Origin: Pseudomonadota bacterium
GTDB taxonomy: Bacteria > Pseudomonadota > Gammaproteobacteria > Steroidobacterales > Steroidobacteraceae
NCBI GenBank assembly: GCA_018241425.1
Contig: JAFEDU010000001.1
Coordinates: forward strand, 806,001 to 870,000
Direction of reading: 5' to 3'
DNA: 64,000 bases
The translations under genes and the position numbers were made by a program. The notes under the pieces were generated by a model, which was given only the letters and a program-made list of their open reading frames with translations, had not been told where the DNA came from and ran no database searches. Of this stretch, positions 1 through 8,689 are shown piece after piece; positions within the stretch are counted from its first letter, which is position 1, and every line of letters begins with the position of its first letter.

Positions 1-1292
1 TGGATGCGGCCGAGGGTCCAGTGGGCCACGAAGTCGTCAGGATTCAGCTCGACGGCCTTGCGGCTGGAGGCGCCCGCCTCGTCCAGCTTGTCCCAGAGGA
101 AGTATGACAGGCCCATCGCCGTGTAGGCCTCCGGCAGGTTGCCGTCGTACATGAGCGCCTTGAAGCTCAGCTCCTGCGCACGGTTGCGGTGCTCCTCGTC
201 CCGCGAGAAATACTGGTACATCTGCCCGCAGGCGCTCGAGCAGGCGGCGTAGGCGGCCGCGTAGCGCGGGTCGAGTTCGATCGCCTTCTCGAACAGCTGG
301 ATGGCGTACTCCATGCTGCGCTTGGTCATGCGGTACATGTAGTCGAGGCCGCGCAGGTACAGATCGTAGGCCTGCACGTTGCCGGTCTGGCGCTTGGTGA
401 GCGAGATTTTCTCGGCGAAGGACAGCTTCAGCTTCAGGGCCTCGACGATCTGCTGCGCGACCTGCTCTTGGATGTCGAAGATGTCATCGAGCTTGCCCTT
501 GTAGGTCGTGCCCCAGAGCTGCCGGTTGGTCTGGGTATCCACCAGCTGCACCGTGATGCGCACCGAATCCTGGAAGCGGCGCACGCTGCCGCCGACGATG
601 TAGCGCGCGCCGAGCTCGGCCCCCAGGGCCCGCGCGTCGGCCTTCCGATCCTTCATCTGCTTGGTCGCCCAGCGCGAGATCAGCTCGATCTCGCTCACCA
701 GCGACAGGCGCGCGATCAGCTCCTCGGTCAGCCCGTCGCTGAAGTAATCGGTCTCCTGGTCCGGGCTGATGTTGTCGAAGGGCATCACCGCAAGCGCGCC
801 GCGCTCGCTGCTGGCGGCAGACGGCGCGGCGGGTGCATCTGCGGGGGCGGCCGCGGGCCGTGGCACCGCCGGGGCGGTGGCCATCGTGCGCACCCCGATT
901 CTCTCGAGCGCCCGCAGGATGGCCTGCTGGCCCGCCCTGGGGTCACGGTAGTACTCGACGTGCTGGATACCGGCGAGCGGGTACTTGAGCGCGGTCGGGA
1001 TCACCGTGGGCTCGAGGTGCACGGGCAGGATGTGCCCCTTGCGCTCGCTGACGAGCACGACCTCCTTGGCCACGTTGTGCGACTGCACTGCCGCCTCGCT
1101 CACCATGAGCAGCAGGGCCTTGGCGCCCTCGAGCGCGTTCACGATCTGCTCGCTCCAGAGGGTCGCGGCATCGATGCCGCCCTGGTCGATCCACAGCGAG
1201 ACGCCGGCCTCGCGCAGGCGGGCGACCAGTTCGGATACGCGGGGCAGGTCCTCGCGGGAGTAGCTGACGAAGACTTCGGCGGGCTGGGTCAC
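1..1292 (-). CDS. TIR domain / TolB-like / TPR protein, 3' end beyond window
   Basis: Reading from a GTG at 1292 toward the left edge gives 430 open codons with no stop, so the C-terminus lies outside the window. The N-terminus is a TIR domain of about 125 residues, with the SYSRED start motif and WIDQGGI. An Ala/Pro linker follows, then a FlgO/TolB-N-like domain (GALAVMPFDN, then YIVGGSVR) as found in CadC- and adenylate-cyclase-like proteins. At least two TPR-like helix pairs come last (YAIQLFEKAIELDPRYAAAY and similar). TIR domains either bind other proteins or cleave NAD; TPRs bind partners. This layout occurs in proteobacterial signalling proteins, and no effector is visible here. The gene diverges from the GlxA regulator, with 160 bp between them. 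The start is uncertain because no strong ribosome site is visible. Confidence 0.8.
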   Translation of the reverse strand, partial: MTQPAEVFVSYSREDLPRVSELVARLREAGVSLWIDQGGIDAATLWSEQIVNALEGAKALLLMVSEAAVQSHNVAKEVVLVSERKGHILPVHLEPTVIPTALKYPLAGIQHVEYYRDPRAGQQAILRALERIGVRTMATAPAVPRPAAAPADAPAAPSAASSERGALAVMPFDNISPDQETDYFSDGLTEELIARLSLVSEIELISRWATKQMKDRKADARALGAELGARYIVGGSVRRFQDSVRITVQLVDTQTNRQLWGTTYKGKLDDIFDIQEQVAQQIVEALKLKLSFAEKISLTKRQTGNVQAYDLYLRGLDYMYRMTKRSMEYAIQLFEKAIELDPRYAAAYAACSSACGQMYQYFSRDEEHRNRAQELSFKALMYDGNLPEAYTAMGLSYFLWDKLDEAGASSRKAVELNPDDFVAHWTLGRI

Positions 1293-1452
1293 GGGCGAAT
1301 GGGTTCGCGTCTTTTTCGGCGCAGGCCTTGGAGCCCGACAGGGAAGACTAGCACGGTCCGGCGTAGGCCCAATTCGGCCGTCCGGGGCGGCCTTCAACGC
1401 GTCGGATCGACCCCCTGTCGCAATCAGGCAAGAAAGGCGTAAAATCCGGCAC

Positions 1453-2448
1453 GTGGCACTCCCCCGCAGCAAGTTCGCGTTTCTGACGCTCCCGCGCTAC
1501 TCGATGATCGCGCTCTCGAACGCCGTCGAGCCGCTGCGCATGGCCAACATCATCACCGGCCAGGGCGTGTACGAGTGGTCGATCGCGAGCCTCGATGGCG
1601 CACCCGTGCCGGCGAGCAACGGGCTGCAGCTGTCTCCGACGATCGCCCTCGACACGGTGGGCGCCGTGGACATCCTGTTCGTGTGCGGCGGGGTCGACGT
1701 GCAGGCGGCCGTCTCGCCCAAGATGCTCGCGGCGCTGAAGCGCCTGGCCGAACGCCGCGTGCCGCTCGGCGCACTGTGCACCGGCGGATACGCGCTCGCC
1801 AAGGCGGGGCTCCTCGACCGCTACCGCGCCACGATCCACTGGGAGAATCTCTCCGCGCTGCGCGAGGAATTCCCGCGCATCCAGCTTAGCGACCAGCTCT
1901 TCAGCATCGACCGCGACCGCTTCACCTGTTCCGGTGGCGTCGCGCCGCTGGACCTGATGCTGAACCTCGTGGAGTCCAAGCTCGGCGCGCACGTCTCGCA
2001 GCTGATCTCCGAGCAGTTCATCGTGGATCGCGTGCGCAGCGACCGCGACCGCCAGTACGTACCGCTGCGGGCGCAGATCGGCGTCAGCCACGAGAGCCTC
2101 ATCAAGGTGGCGCAGCTGATGGAAGAGAACATTGAGAAGCCGCTGTCGCTCGATGAGATCGCCTCGGCCACCGGCCTGTCGCGGCGCCAGATCGAGCGGC
2201 TCTTCAAGCGGCACCTCAACTGCGTGCCCAAGCGCTACTACCTGCAGATGCGCCTGCGTCGCGCGCGCGAGCTGCTGCTGCAGACTTCCATGCCGATCAT
2301 CGACATCACGACCGCGTGCGGCTTCCAGTCTCCGCCGCACTTCTCGCGCTGCTACCGGGCCCAGTTCGGCTGCCCGCCGAGCGCCGAGCGCCAGACGCGC
2401 CCCGGCAAGACCCCGGCCGGCCCCCGGGGGGAACCGGCAACTGCCTGA
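1453..2448 (+). CDS. GlxA-family transcriptional regulator (DJ-1/PfpI + AraC HTH)
   Basis: The 331-residue protein has an N-terminal DJ-1/PfpI amidotransferase-like domain (about 8-170, with the ALCTGGYALA nucleophile-elbow region) and a C-terminal AraC-type double helix-turn-helix (about 215-310, containing SLDEIASATGLSRRQIERLFKRH within a longer match). This is the GlxA architecture of GbdR, CdhR and ArgR of pseudomonads. Those activators respond to glycine betaine/dimethylglycine, carnitine or arginine. It lies 151 bp upstream of a corrinoid methyl-transfer operon on the same strand, so I infer that it activates that operon in response to a methylated amine. The start codon is GTG. The ligand cannot be read from the sequence. 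Confidence 0.9.
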   Translation: MALPRSKFAFLTLPRYSMIALSNAVEPLRMANIITGQGVYEWSIASLDGAPVPASNGLQLSPTIALDTVGAVDILFVCGGVDVQAAVSPKMLAALKRLAERRVPLGALCTGGYALAKAGLLDRYRATIHWENLSALREEFPRIQLSDQLFSIDRDRFTCSGGVAPLDLMLNLVESKLGAHVSQLISEQFIVDRVRSDRDRQYVPLRAQIGVSHESLIKVAQLMEENIEKPLSLDEIASATGLSRRQIERLFKRHLNCVPKRYYLQMRLRRARELLLQTSMPIIDITTACGFQSPPHFSRCYRAQFGCPPSAERQTRPGKTPAGPRGEPATA

Positions 2449-2599
2449 ACGGGCGGCTTGCCTTAATTTCCCACGCCTGTCGCAATGGGACACGCCGCGG
2501 TCGCGAAGCAGACAATGCCCCGAGTACCCTCCCCTTACCATTTCAAGTGAAGCGACCGCGCGAGTTGCTAACCCGAAGTCGCGCATGGAGATTTCGACA

Positions 2600-3301
2600 A
2601 TGGCAGAGCAAGCCGAAGGCGACTTCAACCTCCGCGACCTGAACGATCAGGAGCTGACCGAACAGGTCCACGACGACCTGTACAACGGGCTCAAGGCCGA
2701 GGTCGAGGAAGCGACCCGCATCTTCCTCGAGCGGGGCTGGAGCGCCGAAAAGACCCTGAACGATGCCCTCGTGGAAGGCATGCGCATCGTCGGCATCGAC
2801 TTCCGCGACGGGATCCTGTTCGTCCCCGAGGTGCTGCTCGCCGCCAACTCGATGAAGGGTGGGATGGAGATCCTGCGCCCGCTGCTCGCCGAGACCGGCG
2901 TGCCGCCGATCGGCAAGATCGTGATCGGCACCGTCAAGGGCGACATCCACGACATCGGCAAGAACCTCGTGTCCATGATGCTCGAGGGCGCAGGCTTCGA
3001 GGTCATAGACCTCGGCATCAACAATCCGGTCGAGAAGTACCTGGCCGCGCTCGAGGAGCACAAGCCGGACATCCTGGGGATGTCGGCACTGCTCACCACC
3101 ACCATGCCGTACATGAAAGTCGTGATCGACAAGATGAAGGAGATCGGCATCCGCGACGACTTCATTGTCCTGGTCGGCGGAGCGCCGCTGAACGAAGAGT
3201 TCGGCAAGGCCGTGGGTGCGGACGCCTACTGTCGCGATGCGGCCATCGCCGTCGAGACGGCCAAGAGCCTGCTCGCCGCGCGGCGTGCCACGCACGCCTG
3301 A
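2600..3301 (+). CDS. Corrinoid (B12)-binding methyl-carrier protein, MtbC/MttC family
   Basis: The 233-residue protein carries the methyl group on a cobalamin cofactor between a substrate methyltransferase and an acceptor methyltransferase. An N-terminal four-helix cap (about 15-100) is followed by a Rossmann B12-binding domain. The base-off/His-on signature GDIHDIGKN places the lower-ligand His at 117. LLTTTM and GGAPLNEEFG supply the nucleotide-loop contacts. I chose the ATG at 2600 because GGAG lies 9 bases upstream; an in-frame ATG at 2585 has no good site. It is the first gene of a run of seven same-strand C1 genes. The likely methyl donor enzyme is the MttB homologue at 13815-15386. Substrate specificity sits in that partner, not here. 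Confidence 0.93.
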   Translation: MAEQAEGDFNLRDLNDQELTEQVHDDLYNGLKAEVEEATRIFLERGWSAEKTLNDALVEGMRIVGIDFRDGILFVPEVLLAANSMKGGMEILRPLLAETGVPPIGKIVIGTVKGDIHDIGKNLVSMMLEGAGFEVIDLGINNPVEKYLAALEEHKPDILGMSALLTTTMPYMKVVIDKMKEIGIRDDFIVLVGGAPLNEEFGKAVGADAYCRDAAIAVETAKSLLAARRATHA

Positions 3302-3326
3302 TCGAACACCCGCTCACAGCGCTCGC

Positions 3327-3956
3327 ATGAAACCCCGCGGCCGCACGCTCGTCATCGCCTGCGGCGCGCTGGCGCGCGAGATCGCCGCACTGCGCCGGGC
3401 CAACCCGTGGGCCGGCATCGACGTGCGCTGCCTGCCGGCAGAACTGCACAACCGGCCGGAGCGCATCGCGCCGGCGGTACGCGAGGAGCTGCGCGCGCAG
3501 CGTGCCCACTACGAGCAGGTCTTCGTGGCCTACGGCGACTGCGGCACCGGTGGCCAGCTGGATGCCCTGCTGCGCGAGGAAGGCATCGAACGGCTGCCGG
3601 GCGCGCATTGCTATGAGTTCTTCGCGACACCCGCGGTGTTCGCCGCGCTGGCGGACGCGGAGCCGGGCACCTTCTACCTGACCGACTTCCTCCTGAAGAA
3701 CTTCGAACGCTTCGTGATCCGGCCGCTCGGGCTCGACCGCCACCCGGAGCTCCGCGACGAATACTTCCGCAACTACCGGCGCCTGGTGTACCTGGCTCAG
3801 GTCGAGAGACCCGAGATGATCGAGCGGGCCCGCCGCATAGCCGAGGACTTCGGCTTTAGGTTCGAGTATCGCTTCACCGGCTACGGCCAGCTCGGCACAC
3901 ACCTCGAGGCGCTCGCGCGCACCCCGCAGTCGGAGCCGGTCGCATGGCAAACCTGA
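3327..3956 (+). CDS. DUF1638 family protein
   Basis: The 209-residue protein opens with TLVIACGALAREI and contains YGDCGTGG and YEFFA, which mark the DUF1638 family. Family members recur beside corrinoid methyltransferase genes in methanogens and bacteria, but the biochemical role is not established. The conserved Cys in YGDCGTGG and CGAL could bind metal or a cofactor; that is inference. The ATG at 3327 is 25 bases after the corrinoid-protein stop. The 3' end overlaps the next gene by 13 bases, which supports one operon. Confidence 0.85.
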   Translation: MKPRGRTLVIACGALAREIAALRRANPWAGIDVRCLPAELHNRPERIAPAVREELRAQRAHYEQVFVAYGDCGTGGQLDALLREEGIERLPGAHCYEFFATPAVFAALADAEPGTFYLTDFLLKNFERFVIRPLGLDRHPELRDEYFRNYRRLVYLAQVERPEMIERARRIAEDFGFRFEYRFTGYGQLGTHLEALARTPQSEPVAWQT

Positions 3957-4252
3957 TCATCATCTCCTGGCGCGACATCCCCGCGCAGGTGCTGGTCAAG
4001 CGCGGGCGCGAGACCGCCAAGGTACAGCTCTCACAGCGCTTCCAGGAGGCCGTGGACCGTGCGGCGATGCGTGCCGGCAAGGGCAGCTCGGATGCCTACC
4101 TCGCCGACTGGAAGCGCAGCGACCCGAAGCCCTGCGGGGACGATCTCCAAGCCGAGGCCGCCGCGGAGGCGGCCCGGATCGAAGCCGCCTTCACCGATGA
4201 GGCCCTCGAGGCGCTCATCCGGGCGAAGGGCCTGATCCAGCCGGAAGCCTGA
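3944..4252 (+). CDS. Small 'virulence factor' family protein linked to MetVF
   Basis: The 102-residue protein begins MANLIIISWRDIPAQVLVKR, the hallmark N-terminus of the family named 'virulence factor' in databases. The name is historical and says nothing about function here. Homologues usually sit next to methylenetetrahydrofolate reductase C-terminal-domain (MetV) and MetF genes, as here. The second half is acidic and helical, rich in Ala and Glu. No catalytic motif is visible. It overlaps DUF1638 by 13 bases and precedes the MetV-like gene by 5 bases, so it is probably co-translated and may help fold or bridge the reductase. That role is inferred only from gene order. Confidence 0.8.
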   Translation: MANLIIISWRDIPAQVLVKRGRETAKVQLSQRFQEAVDRAAMRAGKGSSDAYLADWKRSDPKPCGDDLQAEAAAEAARIEAAFTDEALEALIRAKGLIQPEA

Positions 4253-4257
4253 GAACC

Positions 4258-4719
4258 GTGTACACCGTAAGACTCTGGTCCGTGCGCCATGCGCGGGGCC
4301 TTAACGCCTTCTACCGCGCCTTCGAGGGTGCGCTCGTGAAGCTGGCGCCGGTATTCCGGGCCATCGGCTACGAGCGCCTGGAGAAGCCGGTCGCGCTCGT
4401 GGAGCGCAACGTGAAGGGCCTGCTGTTCGACTGTCGCATGTGCGGGCAGTGCATCCTGTCGTCGACCGGCATGTCCTGCCCGATGAACTGCCCGAAGAAC
4501 CTGCGCAATGGCCCGTGCGGCGGCGTGCGTGCCAACGGCAACTGCGAGGTCAAGCCCGAGATGAAGTGCGTGTGGCGCCTCGCGGTGGAGGGCAGCGCGA
4601 AGATCCCGGAGGGCGGGGCCGCGATCCGCCAGGTGCAGTTTGCCGTCGACCGGCGCCTCACCGGCAGGTCCTCCTGGCTGCGGGTGGTGCGTGAGCGCAC
4701 CGAGGCGAAGGCGCCGTGA
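4258..4719 (+). CDS. metV: MetV-like methylenetetrahydrofolate reductase C-terminal domain protein
   Basis: The 153-residue protein has a dense cysteine block at about 60-103 (CRMCGQC, then SCPMNCPK, then GPCGG, then NGNCEV, then MKC), typical of the MTHFR_C family. In acetogens MetV forms a complex with MetF and its cysteine region binds metal or a small cluster. Here it directly precedes metF with a GTGA overlap, so a MetVF complex is likely. In this pathway it would support electron transfer while methyl-THF is oxidised to methylene-THF. The start codon is GTG, 5 bases after the preceding stop. The protein is the usual short stand-alone form, not fused to MetF. Confidence 0.88.
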   Translation: MYTVRLWSVRHARGLNAFYRAFEGALVKLAPVFRAIGYERLEKPVALVERNVKGLLFDCRMCGQCILSSTGMSCPMNCPKNLRNGPCGGVRANGNCEVKPEMKCVWRLAVEGSAKIPEGGAAIRQVQFAVDRRLTGRSSWLRVVRERTEAKAP

Positions 4720-5732
4720 AGTTCGAGGACGAACCGGTTCCGGGCTACCCGCTGCCGATCCTCCCCGGCCATACCTCCCCCGGCCGGCTGGAGCGCGTGC
4801 TGCGCGCGGGCCAGTTCGCCGTCACCGCCGAGCTCGCCCCGCCGGACTCGGCCGACCCCGAGGACGTCTACCGCCGCGCGCGCATCTTCGATGGCTACGT
4901 GGATGCCATCAACGCCACCGACGGCTCGGGCGCAAACTGCCACATGTCCAGCATGGCGGTGTGCGCGCTCCTCACGCGCATCGGCTACGCGCCGGTCATG
5001 CAGATCTCCTGCCGCGACAAGAACCGCATCGCCATCCAGGGGGACATCCTGGGCGGGGCGGCCATGGGCGTGTGCAACATCCTGTGCCTGACCGGGGACG
5101 GGGTGCAGGCCGGCGACCACCCGCAGGCGCTGCCGGTGTTCGACCTGGACTCGATGTCGCTTTTGGAGACGGCGCGGACGCTGCGCGACGAGCACCGCTT
5201 CCTCTCCGGGCGCAAAATCACCTTCGCACCGCGCGTACTGATCGGGGCGGCAGAGAACCCGTTCGCCCTGCCCTACGCGTGGCGCGCCGCGCGGCTCGCC
5301 AAGAAGGTGGCGGCCGGTGCACAGTTCATCCAGACGCAGTACTGCTACGACGTCGGGATGCTGCGCGAGTTCATGCGCCACGTGGAGGACCTGGGGCTGC
5401 TCGACAAGGTGTTCATCCTGGTCGGGGTCGGCCCCTTCAAGTCCGCGAAGGCTGCCGAGTGGATCGGGACGCACGTGCCGGGCGTGCACATCCCGGCCGC
5501 CGTGATCGCACGCCTCAAGGGCGCCCAGGACCAGGCGCTCGAGGGACGCCGGCTTTGTACCGACCTGGTCCAGGAGATCCGCGCCATCAAGGGTGTGCAC
5601 GGCGTGCACCTGATGGCCTACCGGCAGGAAGAGACCGTCGCCGAGATCATCGAGCGCTCCGGGGTGCTCGCGGGCCGCGTGCCCTGGCATCCGGAGCGGG
5701 ACAGCACGAACACCAACAGGATTGCCTCATGA
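4716..5732 (+). CDS. metF: Methylenetetrahydrofolate reductase, MetF type
   Basis: The 338-residue protein is an FAD-dependent TIM barrel that interconverts 5-methyl-THF and 5,10-methylene-THF. Supporting motifs are VTAELAPPDS (strand 1 Glu), DAINATDGSG, MQISCRDKNR, LTGDGVQAGD (the family's LtGD flavin/folate loop) and FIQTQYCYD near residue 210. The length is normal for the long bacterial form paired with MetV. The GTG start overlaps the metV stop, and the stop overlaps the next ATG region, so translation is probably coupled. In a demethylating pathway the enzyme would run in the oxidative direction, feeding methylene-THF to serine or formyl-THF metabolism. Direction is inferred from context. 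Confidence 0.93.
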   Translation: MKFEDEPVPGYPLPILPGHTSPGRLERVLRAGQFAVTAELAPPDSADPEDVYRRARIFDGYVDAINATDGSGANCHMSSMAVCALLTRIGYAPVMQISCRDKNRIAIQGDILGGAAMGVCNILCLTGDGVQAGDHPQALPVFDLDSMSLLETARTLRDEHRFLSGRKITFAPRVLIGAAENPFALPYAWRAARLAKKVAAGAQFIQTQYCYDVGMLREFMRHVEDLGLLDKVFILVGVGPFKSAKAAEWIGTHVPGVHIPAAVIARLKGAQDQALEGRRLCTDLVQEIRAIKGVHGVHLMAYRQEETVAEIIERSGVLAGRVPWHPERDSTNTNRIAS

Positions 5733-6673
5733 CCGATACCGTCGTCAGCTCCGCCACCCGGGAAGTCGTCATCGGCTTCGAGCGCCCGTTCGTCATGATC
5801 GGCGAGCGCATCAACCCCACCGGCCGCAAGATCCTCGCCGCTGAGATGGCGGCCGGCAACTTCAGCCGCGTCGAGGCCGACACCCACGCACAGCTCGCCG
5901 CCGGCGCGCAGATGCTGGACGTCAACGCCGGCATCCCGCTGGCCGACGAGCCGGCGATCCTCGCCAAGACCGTGCAGCTGGTGCAGTCCCTCACCGATGC
6001 ACCGCTGTCGATCGACTCCTCGATCGTGGCGGCCCTGGAAGCGGGCCTGAGCGTCTACAAGGGCAAGGCCCTGGTTAATTCCGTGACCGGCGAGGAGGAG
6101 CGCCTCGAGAGCGTGCTGCCGCTGGTGAAGAAGTACGGCGCGGCGGTGGTCGCAATCTCCAACGACGAGACCGGCATCTCCGAGGACCCGGACGTGCGCT
6201 TCGAGGTCGCGAAGAAGATCGTGCACCGCGCGCAGGACTACGGCATCCCGGTGAGCGACGTGGTGGTCGATCCGCTCGTGATGCCGGTGGGCGCCATCAA
6301 CCAGGCCGGCGTCCAGGTGATGCGCCTGGTCGGGCGGTTACGCAACGAACTGAAGGTGAACACCACCTGCGGCGCGTCCAACATCAGCTTCGGGCTGCCG
6401 GCGCGCGAGGGCATCAGCGCGGTGTTCCTGTCGATGGCCATCGGCTCGGGGATGACCTCCGCGATCATGAACCCGATGCACACCGAGATCGTGAAGGCCT
6501 GCATGGGGGCTGACGTCATGATGGGCCACGATCCGGACTGCGCCCGCTGGATCCGCCGCTTCCGTGAGGCCCCGACGATGGCGGCCGGCGGCGGCACCGC
6601 GGCCCCGTCCGAGGGCGCGGCCCGCGGCCGGCGCGAGGGCGGCCACCGGAGGCGCGCCCAGTCCCCGACATGA
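5729..6673 (+). CDS. Methyltetrahydrofolate:corrinoid protein methyltransferase (pterin-binding)
   Basis: The 314-residue protein has a DHPS-like pterin-binding barrel. Key elements are FVMIGERINPTGRK (about 22-35), MLDVNAGIP, LSIDSS, KALVNSVTGEE, AVVAISNDETGI and VVVDPLVMPVG; the Asp and Asn residues of these loops bind tetrahydrofolate. This is the AcsE/MtvA-type enzyme that moves a methyl group between a corrinoid protein and THF. It overlaps metF by 4 bases (ATGA) and the activase by 4 bases (ATGA). The C-terminal 35 residues are low-complexity Ala/Gly/Arg and lie outside the barrel. With the corrinoid protein and MttB homologue it completes the transfer from substrate to folate. Confidence 0.92.
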   Translation: MTDTVVSSATREVVIGFERPFVMIGERINPTGRKILAAEMAAGNFSRVEADTHAQLAAGAQMLDVNAGIPLADEPAILAKTVQLVQSLTDAPLSIDSSIVAALEAGLSVYKGKALVNSVTGEEERLESVLPLVKKYGAAVVAISNDETGISEDPDVRFEVAKKIVHRAQDYGIPVSDVVVDPLVMPVGAINQAGVQVMRLVGRLRNELKVNTTCGASNISFGLPAREGISAVFLSMAIGSGMTSAIMNPMHTEIVKACMGADVMMGHDPDCARWIRRFREAPTMAAGGGTAAPSEGAARGRREGGHRRRAQSPT

Positions 6674-8682
6674 GCGAGACCGACGCGCTCGTCGTCTTCA
6701 CGCCCTCGGGCAAGCGCGGGCGGTTCCCGCTCGGCACCCCGCTCCTGCAGGCCGCACGCAGCCTCGGCGTCGACGTCGACTCGGTCTGCGGCGGTCGCGC
6801 CCTGTGCGGGCGCTGCCAGGTCCTGGTCATGGAGGGGGAGTTTCCCAAGCACGGGGTGAGCTCCTCGAGCACCCACCTCTCGCCCTACTCCGACACCGAG
6901 AAGAACCTCGCGCGCCGCCGGCCCCTGCCCTCCGGGCACCGCCTCTCCTGCCAGGCGAAGATCGAGGGTAACCTGGTCGTCGACGTGCCCCCGGGCAGCC
7001 AGGTGCACCGCCAGGTGGTGCGCAAGGCGGCCGAAGCCCGCGCGATCACGCTGGACCCCGTGGCCCGGCTCTACTACGTCGAGGTGCGCGAGCCGAACAT
7101 GCACGAGCCCTCGGGCGACCTGCAGCGGCTCACCGAGGCGCTCGCCAAGGAGTGGCAGCTGTCGGACCTCAGCTGCGACCTGAAGGTCCTCGAGTCCCTG
7201 CAGCCGGCGCTGCGCAAGGGCGAGTGGAAGGTGACCGTCGCGGTACACGGCGGGCGGCACATCACCGGGATCTGGCCGGGGCTCAAGGAACACCTGTACG
7301 GGCTCGCGGTCGACGTCGGCTCGACCACCATCGCCGGGCACCTGTGCGACCTGGAGTCCGGTGAGGTCGTCGGATCCGGCGGCCTCATGAACCCGCAGAT
7401 CCGCTTCGGCGAGGACCTGATGAGCCGCGTCTCCTACTCGATGATGAACCCGGGCGGGGCCGCGCAGATGACCGAGGCGGTGCGCAGCGCGCTCAACGCG
7501 CTCGCCAAGGAAGTGGCGCGCGAGGCGCGCATCGAGGTCAGCGACATCCTCGAGATTACCCTCGTCGGCAACCCGATCATGCACCACCTGCTCCTGGGCA
7601 TCGACCCGGTGGAGCTCGGCGGTGCGCCGTTCGCGCTCGCGACCGACGAGGCGCTCTCGCTGCGTGCGCAGGAGATCGACCTCAAGCTCAACGCCGGCGC
7701 ACGCCTCTATACGCTGCCGTGCATTGCCGGCCACGTCGGTGCGGACTGCGCCGGGGTCATCCTCGCCGAGCGCCCGGACCTTTCGGACAAGCTCACCCTG
7801 CTGGTCGATGTCGGCACCAACGCCGAGATCGTGCTTGGCAACCGCGAGCGCCTGCTCGCCTGCTCGAGTCCCACGGGCCCGGCCTTCGAGGGCGCGCAGA
7901 TCAGTTGCGGCCAGCGCGCGGCGCCGGGCGCGATCGAGCGCGTGCGCATCGACCCCGCGACGCTCGAACCGCGCTTCAGGGTGATCGGCTCGGAGCTGTG
8001 GTCGGACGAGCCCGGCTTCGCCGAGTCCGTCGTGCGTACCGGTGTCACCGGCATCTGCGGCTCCGGCATCATCGAGGTGATCGCGGAGATGTACCTCGCC
8101 GGCATCATCAGCCAGGACGGCGTGATCGATGGTGATCTGGCGCAGAAGAGCCCGCGCATCGTGGCCACCGGCCGCACCTTCGCCTACACGCTGTACTCCG
8201 GGACCGACGCCGCACCGCTGCAGGTCACGCAGAACGACGTGCGCGCTATCCAGCTGGCCAAGGCCGCGCTCTACGCCGGCATCCGCCTCCTGATGGATCA
8301 CCTGGGATCCGCGACCGTCGACCGCATCCGCCTCGCCGGCGCCTTCGGGAGCCACATCGACGTGAAGTACGCGATGGTGCTGGGCATGATCCCGGACTGC
8401 GATCTCTCGCAAGTCTCCTCCGCCGGCAACGCCGCCGGCACCGGTGCGCGCATCGCGCTCCTGGACCAGTCCTCGCGCAAGACCATCGAGGACCTGGTGA
8501 GGCGGGTGGAGAAGATCGAGACCGCCATCGAGCCAAAGTTCCAGGCGCACTTCGTCGAGGCCATGGGCATCCCCCACTCGACGGCGGAGTGCCCGAACCT
8601 GCGCGCGGTGGTCACCCTGCCGCAGCCCAAAGCGGCGGCACCGCGCGGCGGCGGCCGCACGCGGCGGCGCCCGGCCCCCTGA
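6670..8682 (+). CDS. ATP-dependent reductive activator of corrinoid protein (RACo-like, 2Fe-2S + ASKHA)
   Basis: The 670-residue protein reactivates corrinoid proteins that have slipped to inactive Co(II). The N-terminus is a plant-type 2Fe-2S ferredoxin domain with Cys 40, 46, 49 and 95 (VCGGRALCGRCQ, then RLSCQAK). A linker domain follows, then a large ASKHA-fold domain with the phosphate loop GLAVDVGSTTIAGH near residue 215, LLVDVGTNAEIVLGN near 378 and CGSGIIEV near 462. Domain order matches RACo of Carboxydothermus rather than RamA, whose cluster domain is C-terminal and of another type. It closes the corrinoid operon. Presence of this dedicated repair enzyme argues that the pathway meets oxygen or an oxidising cytoplasm. 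Confidence 0.93.
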   Translation: MSETDALVVFTPSGKRGRFPLGTPLLQAARSLGVDVDSVCGGRALCGRCQVLVMEGEFPKHGVSSSSTHLSPYSDTEKNLARRRPLPSGHRLSCQAKIEGNLVVDVPPGSQVHRQVVRKAAEARAITLDPVARLYYVEVREPNMHEPSGDLQRLTEALAKEWQLSDLSCDLKVLESLQPALRKGEWKVTVAVHGGRHITGIWPGLKEHLYGLAVDVGSTTIAGHLCDLESGEVVGSGGLMNPQIRFGEDLMSRVSYSMMNPGGAAQMTEAVRSALNALAKEVAREARIEVSDILEITLVGNPIMHHLLLGIDPVELGGAPFALATDEALSLRAQEIDLKLNAGARLYTLPCIAGHVGADCAGVILAERPDLSDKLTLLVDVGTNAEIVLGNRERLLACSSPTGPAFEGAQISCGQRAAPGAIERVRIDPATLEPRFRVIGSELWSDEPGFAESVVRTGVTGICGSGIIEVIAEMYLAGIISQDGVIDGDLAQKSPRIVATGRTFAYTLYSGTDAAPLQVTQNDVRAIQLAKAALYAGIRLLMDHLGSATVDRIRLAGAFGSHIDVKYAMVLGMIPDCDLSQVSSAGNAAGTGARIALLDQSSRKTIEDLVRRVEKIETAIEPKFQAHFVEAMGIPHSTAECPNLRAVVTLPQPKAAAPRGGGRTRRRPAP

Positions 8683-8689
8683 GCCCGTC

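Noticed and set aside
189..1442. Long plus-strand frame over the TIR/TPR gene
   Set aside because: It is low in protein-like composition and antisense to a frame with clear TIR and TPR motifs; a GC-codon shadow.
3944..4252. A pathogenicity gene, from the family name 'virulence factor'
   Set aside because: The name is historical; context is one-carbon metabolism with metVF.
4640..5728. N-terminal extension of the methyl-THF methyltransferase frame
   Set aside because: It overlaps metF in another frame and is Arg/Pro-rich; the true start at 5729 overlaps the metF stop.
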